Positions 50,854 through 59,074 of a stretch of 64,000 nucleotides of DNA are shown in pieces. Source of the DNA: Metabacillus flavus (lineage in GTDB: Bacteria > Bacillota > Bacilli > Bacillales > Bacillaceae). The stretch lies in the NCBI RefSeq assembly GCF_018283675.1, contig NZ_JAGVRK010000001.1:1550001-1614000 (forward strand). Reading direction: 5' to 3'. Every line of letters begins with the position of its first letter. The first letter of the stretch is position 1. The position numbers were made by a program, and so were the translations under genes. The notes under the pieces were generated by a model. That model was not told where the DNA came from, did not search any database, and worked only from the letters and a program-made list of their open reading frames with translations.

Positions 50854-50880
50854 CATCCGGTATGACCGGATGCTTTTTTT
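50852..50880 (+). terminator. Terminator of the 53-aa gene
   Basis: AGCATCCGG-TATGA-CCGGATGCT hairpin and T7. Confidence 0.85.
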
Positions 50881-50997
50881 CGTTCTAACAATTATCCACA
50901 TTGAAATAATTTTGCATGACAAGTTGCCATTCCCCATAAAATGTTACAAAATAGGACTAACCGAAAAGAAAGAAAAACTGGCCGCGAGGAGATTAGT

Positions 50998-51789
50998 GTG
51001 GAGACATTATTACATTATCAGGATGATTCATCAAATAAATTTTGGAAAATAAAAGTAAGCGGAACTGCATTTATCGTTACCTTTGGTAAAGCGGGAACAA
51101 CCGGGACGGTTCGTTCCAAGAAGTTTGAAAGTGCTGGCGAATGCCACCAAGAGGCTGAGCGGCTAATTCGATCAAAACTAAAAAAAGGATACAGGCCAGG
51201 TACGTCATCTATGCAGATGTTAAAGAAAAGCGGGATGACAGAGGATGCATTCTGGTCAATTTTCGAGCAAGCCAAAACGAAGGGAGATGAGCAGGAGGAA
51301 CAGCTGGAATGGCTCGTTGAACATTTAGCGAAAAAACCGGTTCAGGACATTATTAAATTTGATGAAATCTTTTCACGCTATTTTGTGAAATCCTACACCT
51401 CACACCTTTGGGCCGCGGCTTTTATTATTATGGGCGGCTGTTCTGATGATGGATTTGACTATTTCAGAGCATGGCTTCTCTATCAGGGCAAAGAAGTTTA
51501 TGAGTCTGCCATTATGGATCCGGAAAGCTTAATTCCTTATTTGAATAATCTAGAAGAAAAGGAAGAGATTCCTCAATTCGAAGATTTAACATATATTGGA
51601 GCCCTCGCGTTTGAGGAAAAGACTGGACAGGATGATAACAGCTTTTATGAGTTATATGATCAAATTGTGCTGGAACCGGTAATGGAGCCCGATATTGTAC
51701 TTGATTGGGATGAAGAAGATGAAGAAGGTTTAATGCTGCGTTTCCCTAAGCTATGGGAACGTTATGGAGAAAATCCGCTCGAATGCTAG
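50998..51789 (+). CDS. WGR domain plus DUF4240 protein
   Basis: I start at GTG 50998, 6 nt after GAGGAGA. Residues ~1-75 form a WGR-type domain (NKFWKIKVSGTAFIVTFGKAGTTGTVRSKKFES). Residues ~90-210 match DUF4240 (MTEDAFWSIFEQAK, LEWLVEHLA, FDEIFSRYFVKSYTSHLWAAAFIIMGGCSDDGFDYFRAWLLYQG, ESAIMDPESL). The tail is acidic. WGR domains occur in PARPs and in bacterial proteins of unclear role; DUF4240 proteins are often linked to toxin immunity or polymorphic systems. No toxin is adjacent. Confidence 0.85.
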   Translation: METLLHYQDDSSNKFWKIKVSGTAFIVTFGKAGTTGTVRSKKFESAGECHQEAERLIRSKLKKGYRPGTSSMQMLKKSGMTEDAFWSIFEQAKTKGDEQEEQLEWLVEHLAKKPVQDIIKFDEIFSRYFVKSYTSHLWAAAFIIMGGCSDDGFDYFRAWLLYQGKEVYESAIMDPESLIPYLNNLEEKEEIPQFEDLTYIGALAFEEKTGQDDNSFYELYDQIVLEPVMEPDIVLDWDEEDEEGLMLRFPKLWERYGENPLEC

Positions 51790-51842
51790 AAAGAGAGGGG
51801 CTGGCTAAAAAGTCCTGCTGAGAAGAGATATATTGAAATTGA

Positions 51843-51883
51843 AACCCCCGGGACGCTGTATGCATTCCAGGGGTTATTTTTTT
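51843..51883 (+). terminator. Terminator after WGR gene
   Basis: AACCCC / GGGGTT hairpin with a long loop, followed by ATTTTTTT. Confidence 0.65.
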
Positions 51884-51910
51884 ATATTGTTATTTGAACA
51901 ATTATAGTAA

Positions 51911-52062
51911 GGCTGATTGGAGCGGAAGATGCGCGACTCCTGCCTAGAGCAGCAGGAGAGGTGGACCCCGGAGGCACTTGCGCCCCGGAGCCTCACCGCC
52001 CGCCCTGCTGGTCGCTGACAATCTGCAGCGGAAATTAGCCCAAACCAAACTAGTTTAAACAG
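51911..52062. repeat. GC-rich interspersed repeat, copy 2
   Basis: GGCTGATTGGAGCGGAAGATGCG at the left, GGTGGACCCCGGAGG and CGGAGCCTCACCGCCCGCC in the middle, GCAGCGGAAATTAGCC then TTTAAACAG at the right. Its near-terminal arms GGCTGATT and AATTAGCC pair with one mismatch. It matches the element at 22326. The region has no coding potential. Confidence 0.65.
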
Positions 52063-52133
52063 AGGAAGCAACTATAAACCTGCTTTCATTTTATTATTGC
52101 AGCAATCATAGAACATTCTTGGCACATCCAAAT

Positions 52134-52162
52134 TTGTCCGCAATTATCAGGATTGCTATAGT
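52134..52162 (+). promoter_or_regulatory. Sigma-A promoter of the second LOV gene
   Basis: TTGTCC (52134-52139), 17-bp spacer, TATAGT (52157-52162). Confidence 0.65.
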
Positions 52163-52227
52163 AGGGAAAGAAAAGTTAGATTATGGAAATAAATTGGCGA
52201 ATGTCTAAGGAAGGGGGAAGGGAGAAA

Positions 52228-53055
52228 ATGATTTTGGAAAAGAATCTGGATCATCCACAGCTGAAACTGCTATTCAAAGCCCTGGATTCTTCTCAAACAG
52301 GAATCATTATCACGGATCCATCCGTAAAAGAAAATCCCATCTTATATATGTCCAGAGGATTTACAGAAGTAACGGGCTATAGGGAGGAAGAGGTTCTTGG
52401 CAAAAACTGCAGGTTTCTGCAAGGAGAAAAAACAGATCAAAAAGAAGTTGATAAAATCAGAGAAGCCGTTCATGAAAAGAAGTCTGTTTCTGTAACATTG
52501 CTAAACTATCGAAAGGATGGAACCCCTTTTTATAATCAGCTGAATATCGACCCATTCTATATAGAGGAAGAAAATCGCTATTATTTTATAGGAGTCCAAA
52601 AAGATGTAACAATGGAAAAACATTATCAGTCCTTGATGGAACAAGCTATGATGGAGGCGGATAAAAGATCAACCCCTATCATTTCCATTGAAGATCAGGT
52701 TTCTGTTCTTCCGCTGATCGGGTCTTTTCCAAGCGAGAGGCTTACCATTTTAATGAGAAATATTATGGAGCATAAAGATAAAACGAGGGACAAATATTTA
52801 ATCCTTGATATTTCAGGTCTGTCCGTTTTCGACCGTGCGCTTTCGAATTATATGGTGAACTTAAATGGATGGCTAAAGCTTCTTGGTACCCAGCTCATGA
52901 TTACAGGGATATACCCGCGCATGGCCGTTACAGAACTTGAGGATTACGAAGAATTAAACACTATTAAAGTGTTCCCCGCTGTAAAGCATGCATTGGAATA
53001 CGTAAAAAAAGAAAGCAGCCAAAGCCCTGATGTGTTCTTCAAAAACCGTATTTAA
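52228..53055 (+). CDS. Second LOV-STAS blue-light photoreceptor
   Basis: The ATG at 52228 lies behind GGGGGAAGGGAG. Residues ~12-125 are a LOV domain with GKNCRFLQG (Cys61 as adduct cysteine), NYRKDG and the Gln of FIGVQKDVT. A longer linker than in the other copy (MEKHYQSLMEQAMMEADKRSTPI) leads to a STAS domain with LDISGLSVFDRALSNYMV (~residues 190-265). It is a paralogue of the YtvA-type protein at 26222, with a housekeeping-type promoter rather than a sigma-B one. Its partner and output are unknown. Confidence 0.9.
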   Translation: MILEKNLDHPQLKLLFKALDSSQTGIIITDPSVKENPILYMSRGFTEVTGYREEEVLGKNCRFLQGEKTDQKEVDKIREAVHEKKSVSVTLLNYRKDGTPFYNQLNIDPFYIEEENRYYFIGVQKDVTMEKHYQSLMEQAMMEADKRSTPIISIEDQVSVLPLIGSFPSERLTILMRNIMEHKDKTRDKYLILDISGLSVFDRALSNYMVNLNGWLKLLGTQLMITGIYPRMAVTELEDYEELNTIKVFPAVKHALEYVKKESSQSPDVFFKNRI

Positions 53056-53066
53056 TTAAATCAAAT

Positions 53067-53104
53067 AAAAACCCGGTACCTAAAATAACTGGTCCGGGTT
53101 TTCA
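53067..53104. terminator. Bidirectional terminator
   Basis: AAAACCCGG / CCGGGTTTT hairpin between the LOV gene and the leftward permease operon. Confidence 0.8.
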
Positions 53105-53131
53105 TTTGCCATACACCCTGATTTTTCAATA

Positions 53132-54610
53132 TTAGGCAGTCTTCTCTTCATCTGCAGCTTTATTAACATGACTGGAACGAGTAAGGGCACTCACACCTAA
53201 CATGAAAATCACGTTAAAAAATAAGGCGGCAATCCCGATATTTAAATCCTTGACCGGCTGAGGAAGTGCTGGAAATAACCCTCCAATTGTAGTTCCTGCA
53301 AGAGTCGTATAGGCGACGATGGAAACTCCTGCTATAATTCCGGCCATTGCCCCCTGCTTTGTAACGAATCTGCTGCGGAACAGACTGAACAGTAAAGCTG
53401 GGAATAATTGTGTAACAAGGCTGTAGCCCATCAAAAGAAGCGTGACAATCGTATTTCCGCCGTTAAAGGTAAAGAAAGCGGCAATCAAAGCGATGACCGG
53501 GACGAGATATTTTGCGAGCTTGGCTACCTGCTGATCGGTAGCGGAAGGAACCGCTGCCTTGTACACATTTTTTGCAAACAAAGTTGCGGCTGCCATCAGC
53601 ATCATCGAACCGGGCACCAGGGCAGTCAGCAGGCCTGCTGCACCAATCAAGCCGATCATCCATGGATCAAATGTCTGCATGGAAAGTCTGAATAGGGAGA
53701 GGTCGCCATCCGCACCTTTGAGACCGGGTACTTTCAAAATAGCTGCAAATCCAACAAATAGTACAAATATCAACACAACCGAATATAGAGGCATTAAAAA
53801 GGCGTTTTTCTTAAAAACTTTTGCATTTTGAGCCGTATAGGCTGACGCAAAAGTATGCGGCCACATGTAATACCCAAAAACCGTCAGAATAATGGTTGAA
53901 ATAAACCAGCTAATGCTCATCCCCGAATCAGGAAGGGTAAGGAATCCCGGTTTAGCTGCTTCAATGGATTCAAACATCGGCTGAAACCCGCCATAATAAT
54001 GAATGGGCAAGTAAATGCCGAGAAATACGACTATGACCAGAATTAATAGATCCTTCACAACGGCAGTCCAGGCAGAGCCATGAATACCTGACAGCATGAC
54101 ATAGACCGTTACGGTAATTAAGCCAATCCAAACTGAGATGACGGGTGAAATGGCACCGTAGGAAGCTTCTGAGACAATAATTCCAAGACCCTTCAGCTGC
54201 AGAACGAGATATGGAATGAGCGCAGCAATTCCTACCAGCGAGACAAGAACACCAAGCATCGGACTCTTATATTTACTGACGAAAAAGTCGGATTGAGACA
54301 TCAGATTTTTCTCCTTGGCATATGTCCAAATTGGCGGAAGGAGCCAATAGGATAAAACATAGGCGAGTGTGCCATAGACAAGAATATAGAGAGCAGGTCC
54401 GCCTTTACCATATGCCCAGCCGCTGCCTCCGAGGAAAGTGAACGTAGTATAAATTTCACCAGCCATCAGCAAGAATACAAACATCGTTCCAAATCCCCGG
54501 CCCCCGACAGTCCACTGCTCCAAATCCATATCTTTACCGCGTTTTGCCTTGAGTCCCAAAAAGAGGGAAAAAATTAAAAATGCACCTACAATCAGCAGTG
54601 AAACAGCCAT
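53132..54610 (-). CDS. Sodium:solute symporter family permease
   Basis: The 492-residue protein has about 13 membrane helices and SSS family features: SLFLGLKAKRGKDMDLEQWTVGGRGFG early, GEIYTTFTFLGGSGWAYGKGGPALYI, YGTLAYVLSYWLLPPIW and GVYMLSGIHGSAW-like segments. It overlaps the upstream DUF3311 gene by one base. The pair resembles B. subtilis YhjB/YhjC. The M20 amidohydrolase gene upstream suggests uptake of an amino-acid conjugate or carboxylate; the substrate is unknown. Confidence 0.88.
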   Translation of the reverse strand: MAVSLLIVGAFLIFSLFLGLKAKRGKDMDLEQWTVGGRGFGTMFVFLLMAGEIYTTFTFLGGSGWAYGKGGPALYILVYGTLAYVLSYWLLPPIWTYAKEKNLMSQSDFFVSKYKSPMLGVLVSLVGIAALIPYLVLQLKGLGIIVSEASYGAISPVISVWIGLITVTVYVMLSGIHGSAWTAVVKDLLILVIVVFLGIYLPIHYYGGFQPMFESIEAAKPGFLTLPDSGMSISWFISTIILTVFGYYMWPHTFASAYTAQNAKVFKKNAFLMPLYSVVLIFVLFVGFAAILKVPGLKGADGDLSLFRLSMQTFDPWMIGLIGAAGLLTALVPGSMMLMAAATLFAKNVYKAAVPSATDQQVAKLAKYLVPVIALIAAFFTFNGGNTIVTLLLMGYSLVTQLFPALLFSLFRSRFVTKQGAMAGIIAGVSIVAYTTLAGTTIGGLFPALPQPVKDLNIGIAALFFNVIFMLGVSALTRSSHVNKAADEEKTA

Positions 54611-54804
54611 TACAACTCCTCCTTATTAGCAGGATCAAAGCGGTAGATGACAGCCATAATGACCGAAGTCAGCGCCACCCAAAGAATAATCCAGAAAAAT
54701 AAAAAAGGAAGTCCTAATACGTATGGTTCCACACGGTTTGCAAATGAGAGCCCTCCAAAGAATCCTATGACGGGGAAAATTGCCAGCAAATAGAGGGGCT
54801 TCAT
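54610..54804 (-). CDS. DUF3311 small membrane protein
   Basis: A 64-residue protein with two membrane helices: LLAIFPVIGFFGGLSFANRV and LGLPFLFFWIILWVALTSVIMAVIYRFDPAN. DUF3311 proteins are encoded next to SSS permeases and are probably accessory subunits. It overlaps the amidohydrolase stop and the permease start by one base each, showing tight coupling. Confidence 0.88.
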   Translation of the reverse strand: MKPLYLLAIFPVIGFFGGLSFANRVEPYVLGLPFLFFWIILWVALTSVIMAVIYRFDPANKEEL

Positions 54805-55976
54805 TATTCGTCCCCCTTACCGGAAAGCATGACCCTGGCTGCTTCTGCAAACATGCTCACACCTATCTCCAAAGCATCTTCATCAATTGTGAATTTTGCA
54901 TGATGGTGAGGATAGGTGATTCCCTTTCCTTTATTTCCTGCCCCTGTAAAGAAAAAGCATCCAGGCGCTTTTTGCAGATATGCAGAAAAATCTTCACCCA
55001 CCATACTTGGTTTCATGATCTCAACTGCTTCTTGTCCATACAGATGTTCTGCTGCTGCATGAAGTAGTTTTGTTGTGTGCTTTTCATTAATTACTGGACG
55101 ATAGCCCGTTACATAGTTAAATTCGTAAGAAGCTTGATGTGCATCTGTAATCCCTTTAATTATCCGTTCAATTTGCTCGGGAATCCGGTTTCGTAATTTT
55201 TCATTGAAACTTCTGACAGTTCCTCCAAATTCAACAAAACCGGGAATGACGTTATCTGCAGAACCGCCTGAAATTTGAGTAACCGAAAGGACAAGCTGCT
55301 CGGAAGCATCAGTCGTCCTTGAGACAATCTGCTGCAGACTGGAAATGATTTGGGCGGATACCGCAATGCTGTCAACTGTTTCATGAGGCACTCCTGCATG
55401 TCCGCCTTTTCCAATCACCCGAACCTTAAATGTATCTGGGGCGGCCATCATCGGACCATAAACGATGCCAATTTTTCCCGTTTCCAGGGGAGACCATAAA
55501 TGGGTTCCAATCACAAAATCAACGCCATCCATAACCCCGGCATTGACAAGTTCTTCTGCCCCTCCCGGAGGGTGTTCTTCAGCATGCTGAAAGATGAACC
55601 GAACCTCTCCACTAAGCTTTTCCTTATGTTCAGATAATATTTTTGCCGCTCCCAAAAGCATCGCCGTATGTCCGTCGTGTCCGCAGGCGTGCATAACTCC
55701 CGGGGTTCGAGAGGTGAACTCAAAGTCATTTTCTTCTTCAATTGGCAGTGCATCCATATCCGCTCTGATTGCAAGGATTTTTCCTGGTTTCCCCATATTG
55801 AGCCTTGCTAATACAGAAGTAGGTGTTGGCTTGGATAACACTAAACCATCAAGCTTTTGAAGTTCGTTATAGACAAATTGGGACGTTTTTGTTTCCTGAT
55901 AAGAAAGCTCTGGATGCATGTGGAGATGTCTTCTCCATCCAATCACTTTTTCACGGTCTTTTTTCTGTACGATCAT
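54804..55976 (-). CDS. M20 family amidohydrolase/aminoacylase
   Basis: The start is the ATG at 55974-55976, 7 nt after GGAGGA. The 390-residue protein has the M20D pattern: RRHLHMHPELSYQE, IRADMDALPIEEE, MHACGHDGHTAMLLGAA (metal-binding Cys and His), FIFQHAEEHPPGGA (catalytic Glu), GTHLWS, and YPHHHAKFTIDE near the end. Such enzymes deacylate N-acyl amino acids or indole-amino-acid conjugates. It is first in an operon with DUF3311 and the permease, a logical uptake-plus-hydrolysis unit. Confidence 0.9.
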   Translation of the reverse strand: MIVQKKDREKVIGWRRHLHMHPELSYQETKTSQFVYNELQKLDGLVLSKPTPTSVLARLNMGKPGKILAIRADMDALPIEEENDFEFTSRTPGVMHACGHDGHTAMLLGAAKILSEHKEKLSGEVRFIFQHAEEHPPGGAEELVNAGVMDGVDFVIGTHLWSPLETGKIGIVYGPMMAAPDTFKVRVIGKGGHAGVPHETVDSIAVSAQIISSLQQIVSRTTDASEQLVLSVTQISGGSADNVIPGFVEFGGTVRSFNEKLRNRIPEQIERIIKGITDAHQASYEFNYVTGYRPVINEKHTTKLLHAAAEHLYGQEAVEIMKPSMVGEDFSAYLQKAPGCFFFTGAGNKGKGITYPHHHAKFTIDEDALEIGVSMFAEAARVMLSGKGDE

Positions 55977-56244
55977 CCATACATCCTCCATCCTTTTTTA
56001 AGTATAGTTGCAATTATATAAAAATTGAGACAATTAAGAAAGTATTTAATGCTGAAGAATTAAAAAAGGAAGGGAAAGGGGAGGAAGAAGGAATAGGAAA
56101 TAGAAATATACTGGGAAGAAATGACTCAGGGGGGATCAGTTATTAGATTTGTATTTGGATTGCCTTAGTCAAATCAGATTGATCTTGAGCTGCCCGCCGC
56201 TGGAAGACCGACTCTGGGGAATAATGGAACATTGGCTGTATGGG

Positions 56245-56273
56245 TTGGTTCTTTTCAGATTTTGCGGTAGAAT
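56245..56273 (+). promoter_or_regulatory. Sigma-A-like promoter of the RsbR-like gene
   Basis: TTGGTT (56245-56250), 17-bp spacer, TAGAAT (56268-56273), 44 nt before the GTG start. The remaining divergent region 55977-56244 shows no gene. Confidence 0.5.
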
Positions 56274-56316
56274 AGTAGAAGCTTTTTACTTGTATAACCG
56301 GCAAGGAGGAAAACAA

Positions 56317-57114
56317 GTGGCAACTTCAGCGAATATTAACTTAATTAAGTTTAAGGATCTAGTCCTTCAGAAGGCATACAGAAATCAAAGCTTTAGTTCG
56401 TTTAAAGGAAATAAACAGGATTTAACGGACTGGAGGAAAAAATTAATTGAAATTTATGCAAACTCATTAACCCTGTCTTCAGAACAATCAGCTGGCGAAG
56501 TTAAGAAATGGGGAAAGGATTTTGCGAACAAGCTGGTAGAGCTAGGCTTGCCTCTGGATGCAGCAATTGCTGAGATGAGGACCGCCAAGCAGAACATTGG
56601 AGAACTCCTTAAAGAAGAAGCCAGCAAGCAAGAATTGACGATCAATGAATACTATTCGATCTATTCCATCTTTGACAGAGTAGTAGACCAATCTGTTGAG
56701 CTTGTTTCGATTTGTTATATGAAGGCACATGATGAAAAGATTTCTTCTGCCCAGCATGCAGTAGATGAGCTTTCCATTCCTGTAGTGAAAATTGAAGAAG
56801 GAATCGGCATCCTGCCAGTCATTGGAGACATTGATACAAGAAGAGCCCAGCTATTAATGGTAACAGCTCTGGAAAAGAGTGCAGAATTTAAACTGGAGTA
56901 TTTGATTCTTGACCTTTCAGGAGTTCCGGTGATTGATACGATGGTGGCTCAGCAAATATTCCAAGTACTTGAAGCGCTTAGAATTTCAGGCGTAACCAGC
57001 AAAATCAGCGGCATCCGTCCTGAGCTTGCGATTACGATGACTCAGCTCGGTGTAAACTTTGAAGTGCAATCCTTCTCAAGTCTGCATCAAGCAATTGCAA
57101 GTATTAAAGAGTAG
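56317..57114 (+). CDS. RsbR-like stressosome protein
   Basis: GTG 56317 is the start, behind AAGGAGGA. Residues ~1-135 are helical and globin-like, as in RsbR N-domains, without haem ligands that I can assign. Residues ~150-265 form a STAS domain: IPVVKIEEGIGILPVIGDID, LILDLSGVPVIDTMVAQQIF and GIRPELAITMTQLGV. The two RsbT phosphorylation positions carry Ser (DLSG) and Thr (AITM). RsbR paralogues build the stressosome that controls sigma-B, into which YtvA also assembles. It resembles the YqhA/YojH group. Single gene with terminator. Confidence 0.87.
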   Translation: MATSANINLIKFKDLVLQKAYRNQSFSSFKGNKQDLTDWRKKLIEIYANSLTLSSEQSAGEVKKWGKDFANKLVELGLPLDAAIAEMRTAKQNIGELLKEEASKQELTINEYYSIYSIFDRVVDQSVELVSICYMKAHDEKISSAQHAVDELSIPVVKIEEGIGILPVIGDIDTRRAQLLMVTALEKSAEFKLEYLILDLSGVPVIDTMVAQQIFQVLEALRISGVTSKISGIRPELAITMTQLGVNFEVQSFSSLHQAIASIKE

Positions 57115-57122
57115 TAAAATGA

Positions 57123-57149
57123 AGGCTCCCGAATCCGGGAGCCTTTTTC
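57123..57149 (+). terminator. Terminator of the RsbR-like gene
   Basis: AGGCTCCCG-AATC-CGGGAGCCT hairpin and T5. Confidence 0.85.
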
Positions 57150-57331
57150 TGGTTCTTTTCACTTATTTAGCCTGAAAAGTGCCTGGACTTAAGTTCTGCA
57201 AAGGATACATTTACCAACTTAATTTGTGCTTTTGACCTTTGAAAAATCAGTGAATTAGGTCTATAGAAATTTTTTTGAATAAAACCGATATTTAAAATAC
57301 ATCAATTAAATTTTATATCGGAGGAAACAAG

Positions 57332-57541
57332 ATGCTAGCCCTGCATACAGAAATCCTGGCCTATAATTACAATGATATGCTTACTATTTGGGTGAAAGTT
57401 ACAAGAAAAAGCAAATCTTATACAGCCGTAGCGCAGCATCCCATTAAACGGAACAAATATGCCAGAGCCACTCACCCTGTGAAGGAAAAAGCAATTGAAG
57501 AGGCTGTGAGAAAAGTGACGATGAAGAAAAATAATGATTAG
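57332..57541 (+). CDS. Small basic protein, 69 aa
   Basis: CGGAGGAAACAAG precedes the ATG. The product is basic, with WVKVTRKSKSYTAVAQHPIKRNKYARATHP and a helical end EKAIEEAVRKVTMKKNND. It has no membrane segment. I do not recognise the family. The ribosome site is strong and the length fits a real gene. Confidence 0.6.
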   Translation: MLALHTEILAYNYNDMLTIWVKVTRKSKSYTAVAQHPIKRNKYARATHPVKEKAIEEAVRKVTMKKNND

Positions 57542-57607
57542 GGAACAGGATTTTTGCATGCTGCCCGTGCATTTATGAATACTTGTAAGTGGATGAAACA
57601 GGTTGGA

Positions 57608-57748
57608 TTACTCTCCAAGCAGGTATTTGTTCTTTAGTCCGTTAAAAAATCTTATTGCTTCTTTATTTTTTTGGAGCAGATCTTTTGTTTTAGGGGACTC
57701 AGTGACCCAAGGGGATTTAATTGAGGAAGCAACTGTCCGCTTTTGCAT
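57608..57748 (-). CDS. SpoIISB/SpoIISC-like small antitoxin candidate, 46 aa
   Basis: On the minus strand GCGGTGAT precedes the ATG (57746-57748), and TATAAT (57763-57768) lies just before, so it seems to have its own promoter. The product reads SSIKSPWVTESPKTKDLLQKN at residues 8-28, which aligns with SSIKAPSVTMSPQTKRLLEAN of the SpoIISB-like protein encoded at 57935-58102. The shared pattern SSIK-P-VT-SP-TK-LL--N is strong for such short proteins. B. subtilis and B. cereus spoIIS loci are known to have a third gene, spoIISC, encoding an extra antitoxin; this is a good candidate. Confidence 0.65.
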   Translation of the reverse strand: MQKRTVASSIKSPWVTESPKTKDLLQKNKEAIRFFNGLKNKYLLGE

Positions 57749-57895
57749 ATGATCACCGCTTTATTATAGTTTAGGTAAACACTTGATTCTTTAACCTGCC
57801 GGAGCTTCGTCCAACTCCAGTGTCTGGGCCTCAAATATAAAGCTCAGGGCATTCCGGAAACGTGCAACCTTTCTGATTACTATATGCTTTGTGCA

Positions 57896-57930
57896 GAAAA
57901 AAAGACGCTAAGGAGACAATCCCAGCGCCT
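57896..57930 (-). terminator. Terminator of the spoIISA-spoIISB transcript
   Basis: On the minus strand AGGCGCT pairs with AGCGTCT (one G-U), followed by T7. It separates spoIISB from the third small gene. Confidence 0.65.
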
Positions 57931-57934
57931 ATTA

Positions 57935-58102
57935 TTATGAAGAAAATCGTGTTTTTTTATACTCGGAGAGCAATTTGCTGTTCGCTTCAAGCAGGCGTTT
58001 TGTCTGGGGTGACATCGTAACAGAAGGGGCTTTGATGCTTGATTTCTTGACGCGTTTCATCCTGTTGTCCCCGAAATCGTGCTCAATGGTTTTTGAACTC
58101 AT
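57935..58102 (-). CDS. spoIISB: Antitoxin SpoIISB
   Basis: The ATG (58100-58102) follows AAAGGCGGTGG, 26 nt after the spoIISA stop. The 55-residue product is strongly basic and probably disordered alone, with VKKSSIKAPSVTMSPQTKR and ending LLEANSKLLSEYKKTR. The second half follows B. subtilis SpoIISB (VSPHTAR...ENERLIDEYKRKK). SpoIISB binds the cytosolic domain of SpoIISA and neutralises it. Gene order toxin-antitoxin is the same as in B. subtilis. Confidence 0.82.
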   Translation of the reverse strand: MSSKTIEHDFGDNRMKRVKKSSIKAPSVTMSPQTKRLLEANSKLLSEYKKTRFSS

Positions 58103-58128
58103 TTTGAACCACCGCCTTTAAGGTTCTT

Positions 58129-58851
58129 TTAATAAATTATATCATACATATGAATTAAGGAAAGAAAAAGGAGACAATCCGATTCATTGACTTCATCGGC
58201 TGCAGCTTTAATCTTTAATACAAATGTGACTCCCTGAATTTCAATCGGAATCAGAGCTGTCTTTTCTTCGGGCCGATAGACAATTTCATTTCGTTCAAGC
58301 GCGGAACGAATGCCTCCTTTTCTTTCAATCACCCCTAGAAGCTGTTCCTTTTCCTGATCTGTGTCAAACGAATGGAAGGAAGCAGCCATATCGTTTTTTT
58401 CTGCAAATGATTGAATCAGCTCATCCAGCCCTTGCATGTATTCAGTAAGGCCGCCTTGATACAGATTAATGGAAACATGCTGAAGGAGATTCGCGAATGT
58501 TTTAAGGCGATGATTATTCTCCTGGACAAGTCGGGCATTCTCTTCTAAAACCTCCGTATGCCTTTCCAGTTCGTTAACCCCAAGTTTTTTAATATACATA
58601 CCCAGAAACAGAAAAGCATCGACTAGAACAAAAACCCCAAAGACAATCAGGTAGTTTTTCCAATCAGAGAATAGAGAAGCAGGGTATGCTGTCCAGAATA
58701 CAGCAGCTCCCAGCAAAAATAGCAGATACCACGTTTTGCGGATTGATTCAGATGCCTTCTTTACCCGATCCTCCCAAATCCAATGAGAAATACCGTAAAA
58801 TGCCAGCAATAAAAGCACAAACCAAACCAGCCATTGATAAAAAAGAATCAT
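58129..58851 (-). CDS. spoIISA: Membrane toxin SpoIISA
   Basis: A 240-residue protein with three N-terminal membrane helices (residues ~5-20, ~38-58, ~68-88) and RKTWYLLFLLGAAVFWTAYPASLF in between, which follows B. subtilis SpoIISA closely. A coiled segment (NELERHTEVLEENARLVQENN) connects to a cytosolic GAF-like domain with LNRLKTF-like helices, YRPEEKTALIPIEIQGVTF and a final LIHMYDIIY. SpoIISA kills by damaging the membrane during sporulation unless SpoIISB is present. It is followed directly by spoIISB. Confidence 0.9.
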   Translation of the reverse strand: MILFYQWLVWFVLLLLAFYGISHWIWEDRVKKASESIRKTWYLLFLLGAAVFWTAYPASLFSDWKNYLIVFGVFVLVDAFLFLGMYIKKLGVNELERHTEVLEENARLVQENNHRLKTFANLLQHVSINLYQGGLTEYMQGLDELIQSFAEKNDMAASFHSFDTDQEKEQLLGVIERKGGIRSALERNEIVYRPEEKTALIPIEIQGVTFVLKIKAAADEVNESDCLLFLSLIHMYDIIY

Positions 58852-59074
58852 AAACGATTTAGTGAGGAAGCGCTCAGTTTTAAATCCATTAAGTGATTCA
58901 ACCTCCTTTTCCTGTCTGCTTATTCGACAAAAAGGGAGAAATACCCTGCATGTTTAAACGTATTAATTTAACCTAAAACATTATCTTAGGCCAAATGTCC
59001 TTTACAGGCTTGATTTGACCGCGGTGGCTAATTTCATCTTCCATTTTATATAAGGGTGAATAGATGAGATGGAA

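Noticed and set aside
57652-57834. A 60-codon leftward frame
   Set aside because: It overlaps the SpoIISC-like gene in another frame and has no ribosome site; the SpoIISB similarity supports the other frame.
57775-57870. Possible copy of the TCCAGCTCCAG-type intergenic repeat between the spoIIS small genes
   Set aside because: The match (TCCAACTCCAGTGTCTGGGCCTC) is too short and degenerate to call.
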